From positions 1 to 58,499 of the forward strand of contig CAIPFY010000126.1 of assembly GCA_903864435.1 (NCBI GenBank): a stretch of 58,499 nucleotides of DNA, read 5' to 3'. The stretch is from an uncultured Chloroflexota bacterium (GTDB lineage Bacteria > Chloroflexota > Anaerolineae > Aggregatilineales > Phototrophicaceae). Position 1 is the stretch's first letter; the number at the start of each line of letters is the position of its first letter. The position numbers and the translations under genes were made by a program. Below, piece after piece: positions 1-8,124 of the stretch. The notes under the pieces are model-generated. The model was not told the DNA's origin, did not search any database, and saw only the letters and a program-made list of their open reading frames with translations.

Positions 1-1307
1 GAAACCTGTGTACTGTCGGTACGCATGTAGGTAATCAGACCGACTGTACCCGCCGCGCCGATGTCAATACCTTCGTACAACTGCTGCGCCACGCTCATTG
101 TGCGGCGAGCGTTGAATCCTAAGCGCCGCGAGGCTTCTTGCTGCAATGTGCTGGTCGTAAATGGCGCGGAGGGCTTCCGCTGGCGTGTGCCATGCTTCAC
201 GTCAGACACTTTGTAGGCGGCGGTGTCCAGAATGGGCAAGTGTGGTGCTACCGCCTCTTTGCTTCCCAACGTGATGTCATGCCCGTTGAGCTTAATTAGG
301 CGGGCGTTGAACGGGCGCTTGGCGCTGGTATCCGGCGCGAGGTGCTTCTTCAGGCGAGCATCCAGCGTCCAGTATTCTTCCGCTTTGAAGCTGTCAATCT
401 CTCGTTCACGATCCACCACCAACCGCACTGCGATACTCTGTACGCGCCCCGCCGAAAGCTGGTTGCGGACTTTTTCCCATAGCAACTCGGTGATGTTGTA
501 ACCCACAAGGCGGTCGAGGATGCGGCGGGCTTGTTGCGCGTTCACCAGATTCATGTCCAGTTCACGCGGGTGTCCGAAGGCTTCTTCGATTGCGGGCTGC
601 GTGATTTCGTGGAATACGACACGCTTGGCGCGGACGCTTTCCATGTCCGTGACGTTCATGAGATGCCACGCGATGGCTTCTCCTTCGCGGTCAGGGTCGG
701 TTGCGAGGAAGATTTCGTTAGCGCGTTGAACAGCGTCCTTGAGGTCGTTGACGACATCGCGTTTGTCATTCGGGACGCGGTACTTGGGTTCAAAATCGTT
801 CACCACGTCTACCGAGATTTGCGAAACCAGCAAGTCTCGCACATGGCCTTTGGAGGCTTTCACGACATAGCCGCTGCCCAAGAAATTGCCGACTGTGCGT
901 GCTTTGGCAGGCGATTCGACAATCACCAATTTGCCCGATCTCCGGTGCGGGGTTGCAGATTTACCCGCTGCTGCTTTCGACTTGGGCTTGGTGGCAGTTT
1001 TGCCGGGTTGGGTGGTTTTTGCGCCGGTACCCGTTTTGGTTGCGCTGGTTTCGCGTTTGCTCGCTGGCGCTTTCTTGCTGACCGTCTTGGTTTTGGCGGT
1101 AGTTTTACGTGCGGGAGCCGCAGGACGTTCAGGCTTGACCAGACCTTCGTGGGCAGGGGTGTTTCCCATGAGGAACAGCCCAGTACCACACACACCACAA
1201 GTCCCTTTTGTGCCGGGAGTGCCTGCGGCGGTAAATACAGCCTGCGGGTTTACAATCGGTCGCTTCGTTTTACATTTGATGCAGTAAGCCTGATACGTGT
1301 CAGTCAT
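1..1307 (-). CDS. topA: DNA topoisomerase I, N-terminal 435 codons (cut by window edge)
   Basis: Type IA topoisomerase that relaxes negative supercoils through a transient 5'-phosphotyrosine link. The open frame runs off the left edge, so only the N-terminal part is present. Residues 1-50 form a small four-cysteine zinc-ribbon-like unit (C9xxC12 and C37xxC40) resembling DUF5679. A linker rich in Lys, Ala, Thr and Pro follows (about 60-125). The Toprim domain starts at KLVIVESPAKA (Glu131) and carries the DPDREGE acidic triad (Asp204, Asp206, Glu208). The catalytic tyrosine is in GLITYMRTDST (Tyr427), just inside the edge. The ATG at 1307-1305 is chosen because the zinc-ribbon unit begins there. 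The fusion is the unusual point; the identity of the enzyme is secure. Confidence 0.97.
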   Translation of the reverse strand, partial: MTDTYQAYCIKCKTKRPIVNPQAVFTAAGTPGTKGTCGVCGTGLFLMGNTPAHEGLVKPERPAAPARKTTAKTKTVSKKAPASKRETSATKTGTGAKTTQPGKTATKPKSKAAAGKSATPHRRSGKLVIVESPAKARTVGNFLGSGYVVKASKGHVRDLLVSQISVDVVNDFEPKYRVPNDKRDVVNDLKDAVQRANEIFLATDPDREGEAIAWHLMNVTDMESVRAKRVVFHEITQPAIEEAFGHPRELDMNLVNAQQARRILDRLVGYNITELLWEKVRNQLSAGRVQSIAVRLVVDREREIDSFKAEEYWTLDARLKKHLAPDTSAKRPFNARLIKLNGHDITLGSKEAVAPHLPILDTAAYKVSDVKHGTRQRKPSAPFTTSTLQQEASRRLGFNARRTMSVAQQLYEGIDIGAAGTVGLITYMRTDSTQV

Positions 1308-1330
1308 TCCAACGCTTTCACAATCTAGGT

Positions 1331-1357
1331 AAAGACCGGGCAAGGCGTCCGGTCTTT
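1331..1357. terminator. Hairpin between manC and topA
   Basis: A perfect 9-bp inverted repeat (AAAGACCGG at 1331-1339, CCGGTCTTT at 1349-1357, 9-nt loop) lies between the end of the guanylyltransferase gene and the start of topA. It probably ends transcription of the former. The T tract is short in either direction, so termination strength is uncertain. Confidence 0.6.
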
Positions 1358-1402
1358 ACAGCTTCATTCCATTGACGGATCGTGCTAGACAAGACACAGG
1401 TG

Positions 1403-2485
1403 TTACAAGTAACGATAGTTCTTGGTTCGCAGGAGGTGATTGACCACTTCTTTTACATCCTGCGTGCGGTCTTTGTGGCACAAGAGTAGCGCATCATCGG
1501 TTTCGATCAGGATGACATCTTGCACGCCGATGGTCACGATTAGTTTATCACTGTAAACCAGTGTGTTCTTTGTGTCTAGGATGACTCGTTCAGGTTGGCG
1601 GCCTTTGAAGGCGTTTCCGAATTTATCCAGTTTGAGGACTTCAAACATGGATGACCAGCTGCCCACGTCATTCCAACCGATGTCTACCGGGATGACCGCT
1701 ATCTTCTCGGCACCTTCCATCACGGCGTAATCCAGCGAAATCTTCGTGATCTTCTCCCAGATTTCTTCTAGGCGTGCATCAAATTCGCGGGTATCCACCG
1801 CTTTCGCCAACTCCATGAACTCGGCGTGCATTTCCGGTTGCTGGCGCTGGAACTCGCTCATGGCCTGCGCTGCTGTCCAGATGAACATCCCCGAATTCCA
1901 TGTATAGTCGCCGGATGCCAGAAACGAGGTGGCGGTGACGACGTTGGGTTTTTCGGTGAATCCGAGCGAGTGATAAGCGGTGAAGGTGCCTGCCTTTTCT
2001 AGCACTTCGCCCTGATGAATATAGCCGAATCCGGTAGCCGGATAGGAGGGGGAAATGCCTAGCGTGACGATGTACCCATTTTGTGCCACCTGACAACCGG
2101 CGGCCAGCGCGTTACGGAACTCGTCTTTTTTCGTGATGTGATGGTCAGCGGTTAGGATGGCAACGGTGGCTTGCGGATCGCGCTTCTGGATGACGGTGAT
2201 ACCCAGTGCGGCGGCGGGGCCGCTTTCCTTGCCATAGGGTTCGATGATGAAGTTCTCGAAGGGTATCTGGGGCGCATGACTACGCAGTGATTCCAGATAC
2301 TTGCGGCCTGTGACCACGTAAATTTGTTCCGGCGAGAATAGGGGGGACAAGCGTTCCACGCTGGTCTTGAACATCGAATTTTCTTCGACCAGTGGCAGAA
2401 GCTGTTTAGGCATATCCTGACGGCTCATCGGCCACAAACGGGTTCCGCCGCCACCTGCCATGATTAGTGCGTAATAATGTTCCAT
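1403..2485 (-). CDS. manC: Mannose-1-phosphate guanylyltransferase
   Basis: Makes GDP-mannose from mannose-1-phosphate and GTP in the cytoplasm. The nucleotidyltransferase signature AGGGGTRLWPMSR is at residues 10-22, FTEKP at 176-180 and NSGMF at 197-201. At 360 aa it has no C-terminal cupin (phosphomannose isomerase) domain, so it is the monofunctional form. The ATG at 2485 is preferred over an upstream in-frame start at 2533 because the family N-terminus begins here, AGAGAGG lies about 10 nt upstream, and the longer form would run into dprA. It is the likely source of GDP-mannose for the gmd and rmd-like genes about 30 kb away in this window. Confidence 0.93.
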   Translation of the reverse strand: MEHYYALIMAGGGGTRLWPMSRQDMPKQLLPLVEENSMFKTSVERLSPLFSPEQIYVVTGRKYLESLRSHAPQIPFENFIIEPYGKESGPAAALGITVIQKRDPQATVAILTADHHITKKDEFRNALAAGCQVAQNGYIVTLGISPSYPATGFGYIHQGEVLEKAGTFTAYHSLGFTEKPNVVTATSFLASGDYTWNSGMFIWTAAQAMSEFQRQQPEMHAEFMELAKAVDTREFDARLEEIWEKITKISLDYAVMEGAEKIAVIPVDIGWNDVGSWSSMFEVLKLDKFGNAFKGRQPERVILDTKNTLVYSDKLIVTIGVQDVILIETDDALLLCHKDRTQDVKEVVNHLLRTKNYRYL

Positions 2486-2514
2486 TCGCAAGTGCCTCTC
2501 TACTGCTGGCTGGC

Positions 2515-3606
2515 TCAAGAAGGTATCAGGCAATATTGCATATATCCGGTTGTTCGCGCAAGTCCCTTTAGCTCAAGAATTGTCAATGTACTGCTTAAGG
2601 TTGCGATTGGAAGGCCACTCAGCCGTGCGAGATCATCAATATGGGTTGGGTCGAGGCTAAGTTGATTGAGGATCGCTTCTTCGGTAGGGTTTGCCGGGGC
2701 GATGCGTTCGGCGGTGACGCGAGACTGAATGAGTCCATGTGCCAGATTGAACTCCTCCAGAATGTCTTTCGTCTCCATCACCAGTTTTGCGCCATCTTGA
2801 ATCAAACGGTTGGTACCCCGGTTGGACGGGTTCAAAATGCTGCCGGGGACGGCAAAAACTTCGCGCCCTTGATCGCTGGCAACGTTGGCGGTGAGGATGG
2901 CGCCACTTTTTTCGGGCGCTTCGACGACCAGCACACCGAGCGAAAGCCCGCTAATGACACGGTTGCGGCGCGGGAAGTTGCGGCCTTCCGGCGGTGTGCC
3001 GATGGGAAACTCGCTGATGAGCGCACCCTGCTGCATAATCTGTTCCGCTAACTTGTGGTTTTCGGGCGGGTAGATTCGGTCAATTCCGCTGCCGAGGACG
3101 GCTAGTGTACGTCCGCCGCCGTGCAGGACGCCACGATGAGCAGAGGTATCAATCCCCAGCGCCAGCCCACTCACAACGGTCACGCCCGCACGACCTAGCT
3201 CGGTACAGAGCGTGTAGGCCACATCCCGCCCATAGGGAGAGGCTTTGCGTGTGCCAACCGCAGCGATGGCGCGGTTGTCTTGGGGGATGAGCGTGCCGCG
3301 CACATAAAGCAGAGGAGGCGCGTCCGGCATCGGTTTCAATAACTCAGGGTAGTCCTCTTCGGCCTGTGTGACAAACCATGCTCCACAGCGTTCAATTTTG
3401 TCGAGTTCGGCCTGTAGGTGGATTGTTTTGCGTACCTGAAGAAGGTTTTGCAGCGGGCGGCGATCCAGTCCGGCAGCGATGAGGTCGCTTTCGCTGGCAC
3501 GCCATGCGTGTTCGAGGTTGCCGAACGTGTGCAGGAGAATCGCCAAGCGGCGGTTGCCAATCTCCGGCACGAGGCTAAATCCTAGCCAATAATTGCGGTC
3601 GCTCAC
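2515..3606 (-). CDS. dprA: DNA-processing protein DprA
   Basis: Loads RecA on incoming single-stranded DNA during natural transformation. An N-terminal helix-hairpin-helix-like region (1-70) precedes the Rossmann-fold core with VGTR (117-120) and SGLALGID (146-153). A short winged-helix-like C-terminal part follows (about 300-363). The start is taken as GTG at 3606: it gives the normal family N-terminus (SDRNYWLGF) and has GGAGG 4-5 nt upstream, whereas the ATG at 3669 has no ribosome site and adds an atypical leader. Product 363 aa, a normal length. The gene ends 29 nt before manC on the same strand. Confidence 0.93.
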   Translation of the reverse strand: MSDRNYWLGFSLVPEIGNRRLAILLHTFGNLEHAWRASESDLIAAGLDRRPLQNLLQVRKTIHLQAELDKIERCGAWFVTQAEEDYPELLKPMPDAPPLLYVRGTLIPQDNRAIAAVGTRKASPYGRDVAYTLCTELGRAGVTVVSGLALGIDTSAHRGVLHGGGRTLAVLGSGIDRIYPPENHKLAEQIMQQGALISEFPIGTPPEGRNFPRRNRVISGLSLGVLVVEAPEKSGAILTANVASDQGREVFAVPGSILNPSNRGTNRLIQDGAKLVMETKDILEEFNLAHGLIQSRVTAERIAPANPTEEAILNQLSLDPTHIDDLARLSGLPIATLSSTLTILELKGLARTTGYMQYCLIPS

Positions 3607-3702
3607 AAGACCTCCAGTTTCTGCGTGTGGATCGTTTGTTGCTATTCTTAATACTGTCGTTTTGCCCATTTGTACAATAAGTAAAATTATTATCTTCTGA
3701 GC

Positions 3703-3732
3703 TTGCCTGTTTACAAGAAACCAATGTATGAT
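3703..3732 (+). promoter_or_regulatory. Candidate promoter in AT-rich divergent region
   Basis: The 163-bp gap between dprA (minus) and the exported-protein gene (plus) is markedly AT-rich. On the plus strand TTGCCT (3703-3708) is followed after 18 bp by TATGAT (3727-3732), 37 bp upstream of the ATG at 3770. On the minus strand TTGTAA (3716-3711) and an AT-rich -10-like stretch near 3688-3693 could serve dprA. Both are sequence matches only. Confidence 0.4.
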
Positions 3733-3769
3733 TGTTTTTGTTTACTTTTTTCACAAAGGTCAGATAGTC

Positions 3770-4756
3770 ATGAGCAGTCTCCGGTTCACCAGAATTCAGC
3801 TTCTAATCATTATTGTGCTGGTTCTGCTGATTAGCGGAGATTTCTTGGTTGTGTTTGGACAAGATATACCAACTTTTGAAGTCGGTAAAACAACAACATT
3901 TTCTGATGAGGGTGATTTTAATTATCATTACACTATCGACAATGTTGGTCCTCATCAACCCGGTTCCCCTGAATTTACGACAATTTCAGTAGGCAAATAC
4001 GCCAGTACTCACATGATTACATCACCCGGTGAAGGGGGGATGTCTTTTGCCGAAGTGGGAGGAACTTTTCGCGCAGTTGATAATCTGTTTCCCAATGTAT
4101 TAACCGCCTCTCTCTCTTTAGATATTACTTATAGACTGAAAGTTGATTTTAATATTAATGTGCCTCCGAGTTGTGCAGGCTGTGGTGCTGGCGCGGCAAG
4201 TGCTTACATCAAGGTGGTTGACGAGACTGATCTAACAATCTTCTACGAAGAGATAAGTTTTTTGCATATAGCTCCTGATAGTGCGGATACAGGAGTTCAA
4301 CACATTGTTGTTGATATGGGCAAACAAGAGATTCAGGATGGCACATTGACTGGTTTCAAAATTCAGATGCGTACTCATGCAGATGTTTACTGGCCTGATT
4401 ATGCCGATGCCCTTGCCGAAGTTACCGTCAACAGCTTCACTATTGATCAGACTATTCCTTGGCCCGTTGACCCTGATCCCACCAATATGCCTCCGCAGCG
4501 CAATTATTTCACCACTTCAACACCAACGCTTTCATGGACGCGGGTATCAAATGCTGTTGAATATGAAGTCCAAGTGGATAATGCGATAACCTTCAGCGCC
4601 CCTTTGAGTTTTTCAATAAAAGTTTCGGAAAGTTCACTGTGGGTCACAACTCACCCATTACCAGATGGTCTGTATTTCTGGCGCGTGAGGGCACGAAACG
4701 CTCAATCTCCTAGTAATTGGAGTGTGGTTGATAGTTTCGTGATTAATAGTCCCTAA
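3770..4756 (+). CDS. Exported protein with C-terminal fibronectin-III-like domain, function unknown
   Basis: I do not recognise a named family. From the ATG at 3770 the product is 328 aa. It has a signal peptide or membrane anchor with a long hydrophobic run (residues 8-30), a beta-rich middle region, and a C-terminal section (about 240-328) that resembles a fibronectin type III fold: TPTLSW, YEVQVD and GLYFWRVRA. A CAGCG pair (PPSCAGCGAG) sits near residue 145. An in-frame ATG at 3728 adds only 14 residues before the signal sequence; AAAGG lies about 11 nt before the chosen start. The gene is on the opposite strand to its neighbours and clearly richer in A+T, which suggests acquisition or relaxed selection. 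It is probably secreted or surface-bound. Confidence 0.75.
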   Translation: MSSLRFTRIQLLIIIVLVLLISGDFLVVFGQDIPTFEVGKTTTFSDEGDFNYHYTIDNVGPHQPGSPEFTTISVGKYASTHMITSPGEGGMSFAEVGGTFRAVDNLFPNVLTASLSLDITYRLKVDFNINVPPSCAGCGAGAASAYIKVVDETDLTIFYEEISFLHIAPDSADTGVQHIVVDMGKQEIQDGTLTGFKIQMRTHADVYWPDYADALAEVTVNSFTIDQTIPWPVDPDPTNMPPQRNYFTTSTPTLSWTRVSNAVEYEVQVDNAITFSAPLSFSIKVSESSLWVTTHPLPDGLYFWRVRARNAQSPSNWSVVDSFVINSP

Positions 4757-4844
4757 CCAATTTATGTTTGTCTCGCCGTTTGCTACCTTGCCTGATGGTG
4801 TTCGGATTGCATTGGGAATTAGGCGCAGCAGGTAGTCATTAGGG

Positions 4845-5384
4845 TCAGGGGAGCAGGCCTTCGGGCAGGCGCACGATCATTTTTTGCGCGTCCATATCGG
4901 TTTCGAGAATGGTATCGTTGGTGGCGGGGATGAGAATTTCGCCGTGCTTTTCGCTTTCCAGCACATAGACATCATTCGCGCCGGTTTCCAGCACATCGGT
5001 AATCGTGCCGAGGCAGGTTCCATCTTCGGTGTAGACTGTAAGGCCAATGACCTGAAACAGATAATGTTCGCCTTCGTCCAGCGGAATCGCATCCTCCATC
5101 GCTACCATCACCCATAGCTGACGCAGGCGGTCAGCCGTATCGCGGCTGGTGATGGTGCCGAGCTTGAGCAGCACGTAGCCCTGATGCATCCTCACGCTGA
5201 CCAGCGAGTAGGGCTGCGGGTGTTCATTTTCGGGAGTGGGGGAGAGGTACAGCGTTTTGAGCGAACGCAGCCGATCGGGATAACTGGTGAGGACGCGCAT
5301 ACGCATTTCCCCGACCACCCCGTGCGGGCGCAGAATTTCACCCACTAAGAGATAGGCTGGGTTTTTGGAAGAAGCATCAGGCAT
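4845..5384 (-). CDS. rimM: Ribosome maturation factor RimM
   Basis: Assists 30S head assembly by binding ribosomal protein S19. The 179-aa product has the N-terminal RimM barrel (VGEILRPHGVVGEMRM, residues 14-29) and a C-terminal PRC-barrel ending with the usual EILIPAT-like segment. It follows khpA with 1 nt between them, in the order rpsP-khpA-rimM that is common next to ffh. No trmD follows; the next gene is convergent. Confidence 0.95.
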   Translation of the reverse strand: MPDASSKNPAYLLVGEILRPHGVVGEMRMRVLTSYPDRLRSLKTLYLSPTPENEHPQPYSLVSVRMHQGYVLLKLGTITSRDTADRLRQLWVMVAMEDAIPLDEGEHYLFQVIGLTVYTEDGTCLGTITDVLETGANDVYVLESEKHGEILIPATNDTILETDMDAQKMIVRLPEGLLP

Positions 5385-5385
5385 A

Positions 5386-5610
5386 TTAAGAGATTTTCAG
5401 GATAACCTTGTTTTTGCTGTTGGTGGAGGCGCGCAGCAGGGTGCGCATGGCGTTGGCGACGTGGCCGCCTTTACCGATGACCCGTCCGGTGTCATCCGGG
5501 GCGACGCGCAGTTCTAGCACAATGGTGCCATTGGACACGCGGCGGCTGACCTTTACTTCAGCGGGATCGTCCACAAGGCTCTTGGCGATGTACGAAATCA
5601 GGTCTTCCAT
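5386..5610 (-). CDS. khpA: KH-domain RNA-binding protein KhpA
   Basis: A small single KH-domain protein of 74 aa with the RNA-contacting loop GKGG at residues 46-49. KhpA proteins bind RNA broadly and in some bacteria influence cell division and elongation, usually together with KhpB. The position between rpsP and rimM is the classic one (ylqC in Bacillus). Confidence 0.92.
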   Translation of the reverse strand: MEDLISYIAKSLVDDPAEVKVSRRVSNGTIVLELRVAPDDTGRVIGKGGHVANAMRTLLRASTNSKNKVILKIS

Positions 5611-5684
5611 CGTGAACCCCCATAGTTCGGTAGACAGAGGGGCGAAGCAACGCCTCGCCCCGGAACGGTTTCAGATGACTACAC

Positions 5685-6080
5685 TTAAGCGTTGGCTGCT
5701 TTGGCCTTCTTGTGCGACTGACCGGCAGCCGGAGCCGGGTGGCTGGTCTTGGGGCTGATGGGAGCCGCGCTCGCCTTCGCAGCGTTCGCTTCTTCAACCA
5801 GATTTTCGACGCTTTCGCCGGCCTTCAAACGGGCGAAACGGGCAGTGGTACCGGTGCGGTTGAGGATGTTCGCCACCGCTTCACTGGGCTGTGCGCCTAC
5901 GCTCAGCCAGTACAGCACGCGATCTTCCTGAACGATATCGGTAGTCGGTTCAGTACGCGGATTGTGGAACCCGACGATTTCGATGAACCCGCCGTTGCGC
6001 GAGCTGCGTTGATCCGCCACCACGATACGATAGGTGGGCTGCTTCTTAAGACCGATACGACGTAGACGAATACGAACCAT
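5685..6080 (-). CDS. rpsP: 30S ribosomal protein bS16
   Basis: The ribosomal protein core begins MVRIRLRRIGLKKQP and continues through a typical S16 fold to about residue 85. The ATG at 6080 is chosen because it gives the universal S16 N-terminus and has GGAG 9 nt upstream; a longer in-frame ATG at 6134 lacks support. At 131 aa it is longer than the usual 80-90 aa, because of a C-terminal tail rich in Ala, Lys and Pro. Such tails occur in several phyla and are probably disordered. Confidence 0.95.
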   Translation of the reverse strand: MVRIRLRRIGLKKQPTYRIVVADQRSSRNGGFIEIVGFHNPRTEPTTDIVQEDRVLYWLSVGAQPSEAVANILNRTGTTARFARLKAGESVENLVEEANAAKASAAPISPKTSHPAPAAGQSHKKAKAANA

Positions 6081-6177
6081 TTGCACAAACTCCTGTAGTT
6101 TAGCGCCCTCATGCGCCCAACGGCGGAGGGCCACTGGCGAAAAATGTGACTGCCAGTTGCGGTAAGGTCGAAAGACC

Positions 6178-7509
6178 CTAGCGCATACCCGGAAAACCGG
6201 GCATATTGGGGAAACGTCCCTTGCGTAGCTGGCTCATCAAACTCTGCATGTCGCGGAACTGTTTCAACACGTCGTTGACATCGCGCACCTCAACGCCGCT
6301 GCCTTTGGCAATACGCTGTTTGCGGCTGGCGTTCAGTACCTTTGGATTGGCGCGTTCACGGGAGGTCATCGAACTGATGATTGCTTCCACGCGCTTCATA
6401 CGCTTCTCGGCTTCTTCCTGATCTATTTGCCCGCGCATCTTGTCCATGCCGGGGATCATGCCGAGAATCTGGGTGATCGGTCCCATCTTCTTGATCTTCT
6501 GAAGCTGTTCCAGAAAATCCTGAAGCGTGAACTGATTCTCCATGAATTTCTTCTGGAGCTTCAGGGCTTCTTTTTCGTCAAATTCCTGCTCAACCTTTTC
6601 GATCAGGCTGAGGACATCGCCCATGCCGAGGATGCGCGAGGCCAAACGGTCAGGGTGAAAGACCTCGAAACCATCAATCTTTTCGCCCGTGCCGAGGAAT
6701 TTGATCGGGACGTTGGTGACGGCACGCATCGAGATGGCCGCGCCACCCCGCGCATCACCGTCAATTTTGGTCAGGATGAGGCCGGTGACACCGACGCGGT
6801 TATTGAACCCTTGCGCGATGTTCACGGCTTCCTGACCGGTCATCGAGTCCGCGACCAGCAGGATTTCGGCAGGCTGGGTGCGGCGCTTGATTTCTTCCAG
6901 TTCCGCCATCAACGTGTCGTCAATTTGCAGGCGGCCTGCGGTGTCCAGAATGACGACGGCAGCGTTGGCTTCGCGGGCGGCTTTCAAACCGTTTACGCAA
7001 ATATCCGCCGGTTTCGCCTTTACCCCTTCTTGGTAGTAGGGGACGTTGATCTGTTTTGCCAGCGTCACCAGCTGGTCAACAGCGGCGGGGCGGTAGGTGT
7101 CGGCAGCCACTAGATAAGGCTGGCGACCCTCTTTGCGGAGATAGGTAGCGAGCTTGGCGGCGGTGGTGGTTTTGCCGGAACCTTGTAGACCGACCAGCAT
7201 GATGACATGCGGCTTGGTGCTGCCCGAAAAGTTCAGCCGCCCCGGTTCGCCCAATGTCTCGATGAGTTCTTCGTGGACGATCTTTACGACCATCTGACCG
7301 GGTTTGAGCGCCTTAGCGACTTCAGAGCCTATGGCACGCTCTTTCACCCGCTTGACAAAATCTTTGACAACCGGGAGCGCGACATCAGCTTCCAACAGCG
7401 CCATGCGGACTTCCCGCATGACCGAATCGACATCCTTCTCGGTAAGTTTGCCTGCCTTACCCAGATTATCGAAAATGCTTTGTAAACGATCGCTTAGATT
7501 CTCAAACAT
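6178..7509 (-). CDS. ffh: Signal recognition particle protein Ffh
   Basis: SRP54-type GTPase that binds signal sequences and 4.5S RNA and delivers ribosomes to FtsY at the membrane. The N domain is followed by the G domain with P-loop GLQGSGKTT (107-115), DTAGR and TKIDGDARGG. The methionine-rich M domain (about 300-443) ends in a Met/Pro/Gly-rich tail. Length of 443 aa is normal. It is the first gene of the ffh-rpsP-khpA-rimM run and has a good promoter upstream. Confidence 0.98.
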   Translation of the reverse strand: MFENLSDRLQSIFDNLGKAGKLTEKDVDSVMREVRMALLEADVALPVVKDFVKRVKERAIGSEVAKALKPGQMVVKIVHEELIETLGEPGRLNFSGSTKPHVIMLVGLQGSGKTTTAAKLATYLRKEGRQPYLVAADTYRPAAVDQLVTLAKQINVPYYQEGVKAKPADICVNGLKAAREANAAVVILDTAGRLQIDDTLMAELEEIKRRTQPAEILLVADSMTGQEAVNIAQGFNNRVGVTGLILTKIDGDARGGAAISMRAVTNVPIKFLGTGEKIDGFEVFHPDRLASRILGMGDVLSLIEKVEQEFDEKEALKLQKKFMENQFTLQDFLEQLQKIKKMGPITQILGMIPGMDKMRGQIDQEEAEKRMKRVEAIISSMTSRERANPKVLNASRKQRIAKGSGVEVRDVNDVLKQFRDMQSLMSQLRKGRFPNMPGFPGMR

Positions 7510-7539
7510 ACAACACGCTCTGTTCTCTCAGCGAATGGG

Positions 7540-7568
7540 ATTGTAGATGAGCCATTGTACAGCGTCAA
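7540..7568 (-). promoter_or_regulatory. Sigma-70-type promoter for the ffh operon
   Basis: On the minus strand TTGACG (7568-7563), a 17-bp spacer and TACAAT (7545-7540) form a near-consensus housekeeping promoter. Transcription would start near 7533, leaving about 24 nt of leader before the ffh ATG. Confidence 0.75.
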
Positions 7569-7594
7569 GGCAGGTTTCCGTCCCCGTATGTGCA

Positions 7595-8095
7595 TCAGGT
7601 TTGGGGCGTGAGGTGATAATAGCCCCGATTATGGTAGATGATGGGCTGCTGCTGAAGGTCGCTGCCTGTGGCGAGTACCTCGCCGACGATCATGCGCGTG
7701 ACGCCTGCTTCATGGATGGCATGTAGTCGGCAGTCCATCCAGCCGACTGCGCCCGCCAGAAGGGGAGCGCCAGTGGTGGCGGTGTGCGTCTCGACCTGAT
7801 AGAAGCGATCGGCACCTTCGGGCAGTTTGGCGAAGCCTGCGAACTGCGCCGAAAGATGCCCCTGCTGTGCATTCAGTACCGAAATCGCAAAAATGCCGGT
7901 TTTGCGAATGAGTTTGTAGGTTTCGATGTAGTTTTGCAGGCACACCAGCACCAGCGGCGGTTCCAGCGAAACGGATGTGAACGAGCTGGCGGTGACACCC
8001 GCACGGGCGACTCCGTCGGTGCTAGTAACGACGGTAACACCGCTGGCCCACAGGCGCATGGTCTGGCGCAGACTTTCCATATCAACACTATTCAT
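7595..8095 (-). CDS. Flavin reductase family (FMN-binding split-barrel) protein
   Basis: A 166-aa protein of the flavin reductase-like domain family, which uses NAD(P)H to reduce FMN or FAD, often for a partner monooxygenase. Family features include ASGVTVVTS near the start, GVTASSFTSVSLEPPLVLVC (core flavin-binding strand region) and a C-terminal YHNRGYYHL segment. Start is placed at the ATG at 8095 with GAGGTG about 8 nt upstream. It is the last gene of a compact four-gene set. No dedicated monooxygenase is nearby, so its partner is unknown. Confidence 0.88.
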   Translation of the reverse strand: MNSVDMESLRQTMRLWASGVTVVTSTDGVARAGVTASSFTSVSLEPPLVLVCLQNYIETYKLIRKTGIFAISVLNAQQGHLSAQFAGFAKLPEGADRFYQVETHTATTGAPLLAGAVGWMDCRLHAIHEAGVTRMIVGEVLATGSDLQQQPIIYHNRGYYHLTPQT

Positions 8096-8124
8096 GACAT
8101 TACACCTCGTTAGGTTCAAGATAC

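Noticed and set aside
531-1328. Long open frame opposite topA
   Set aside because: It is antisense to a clear topoisomerase domain, has no family-like motifs and no ribosome site; a by-product of GC-rich codon use.
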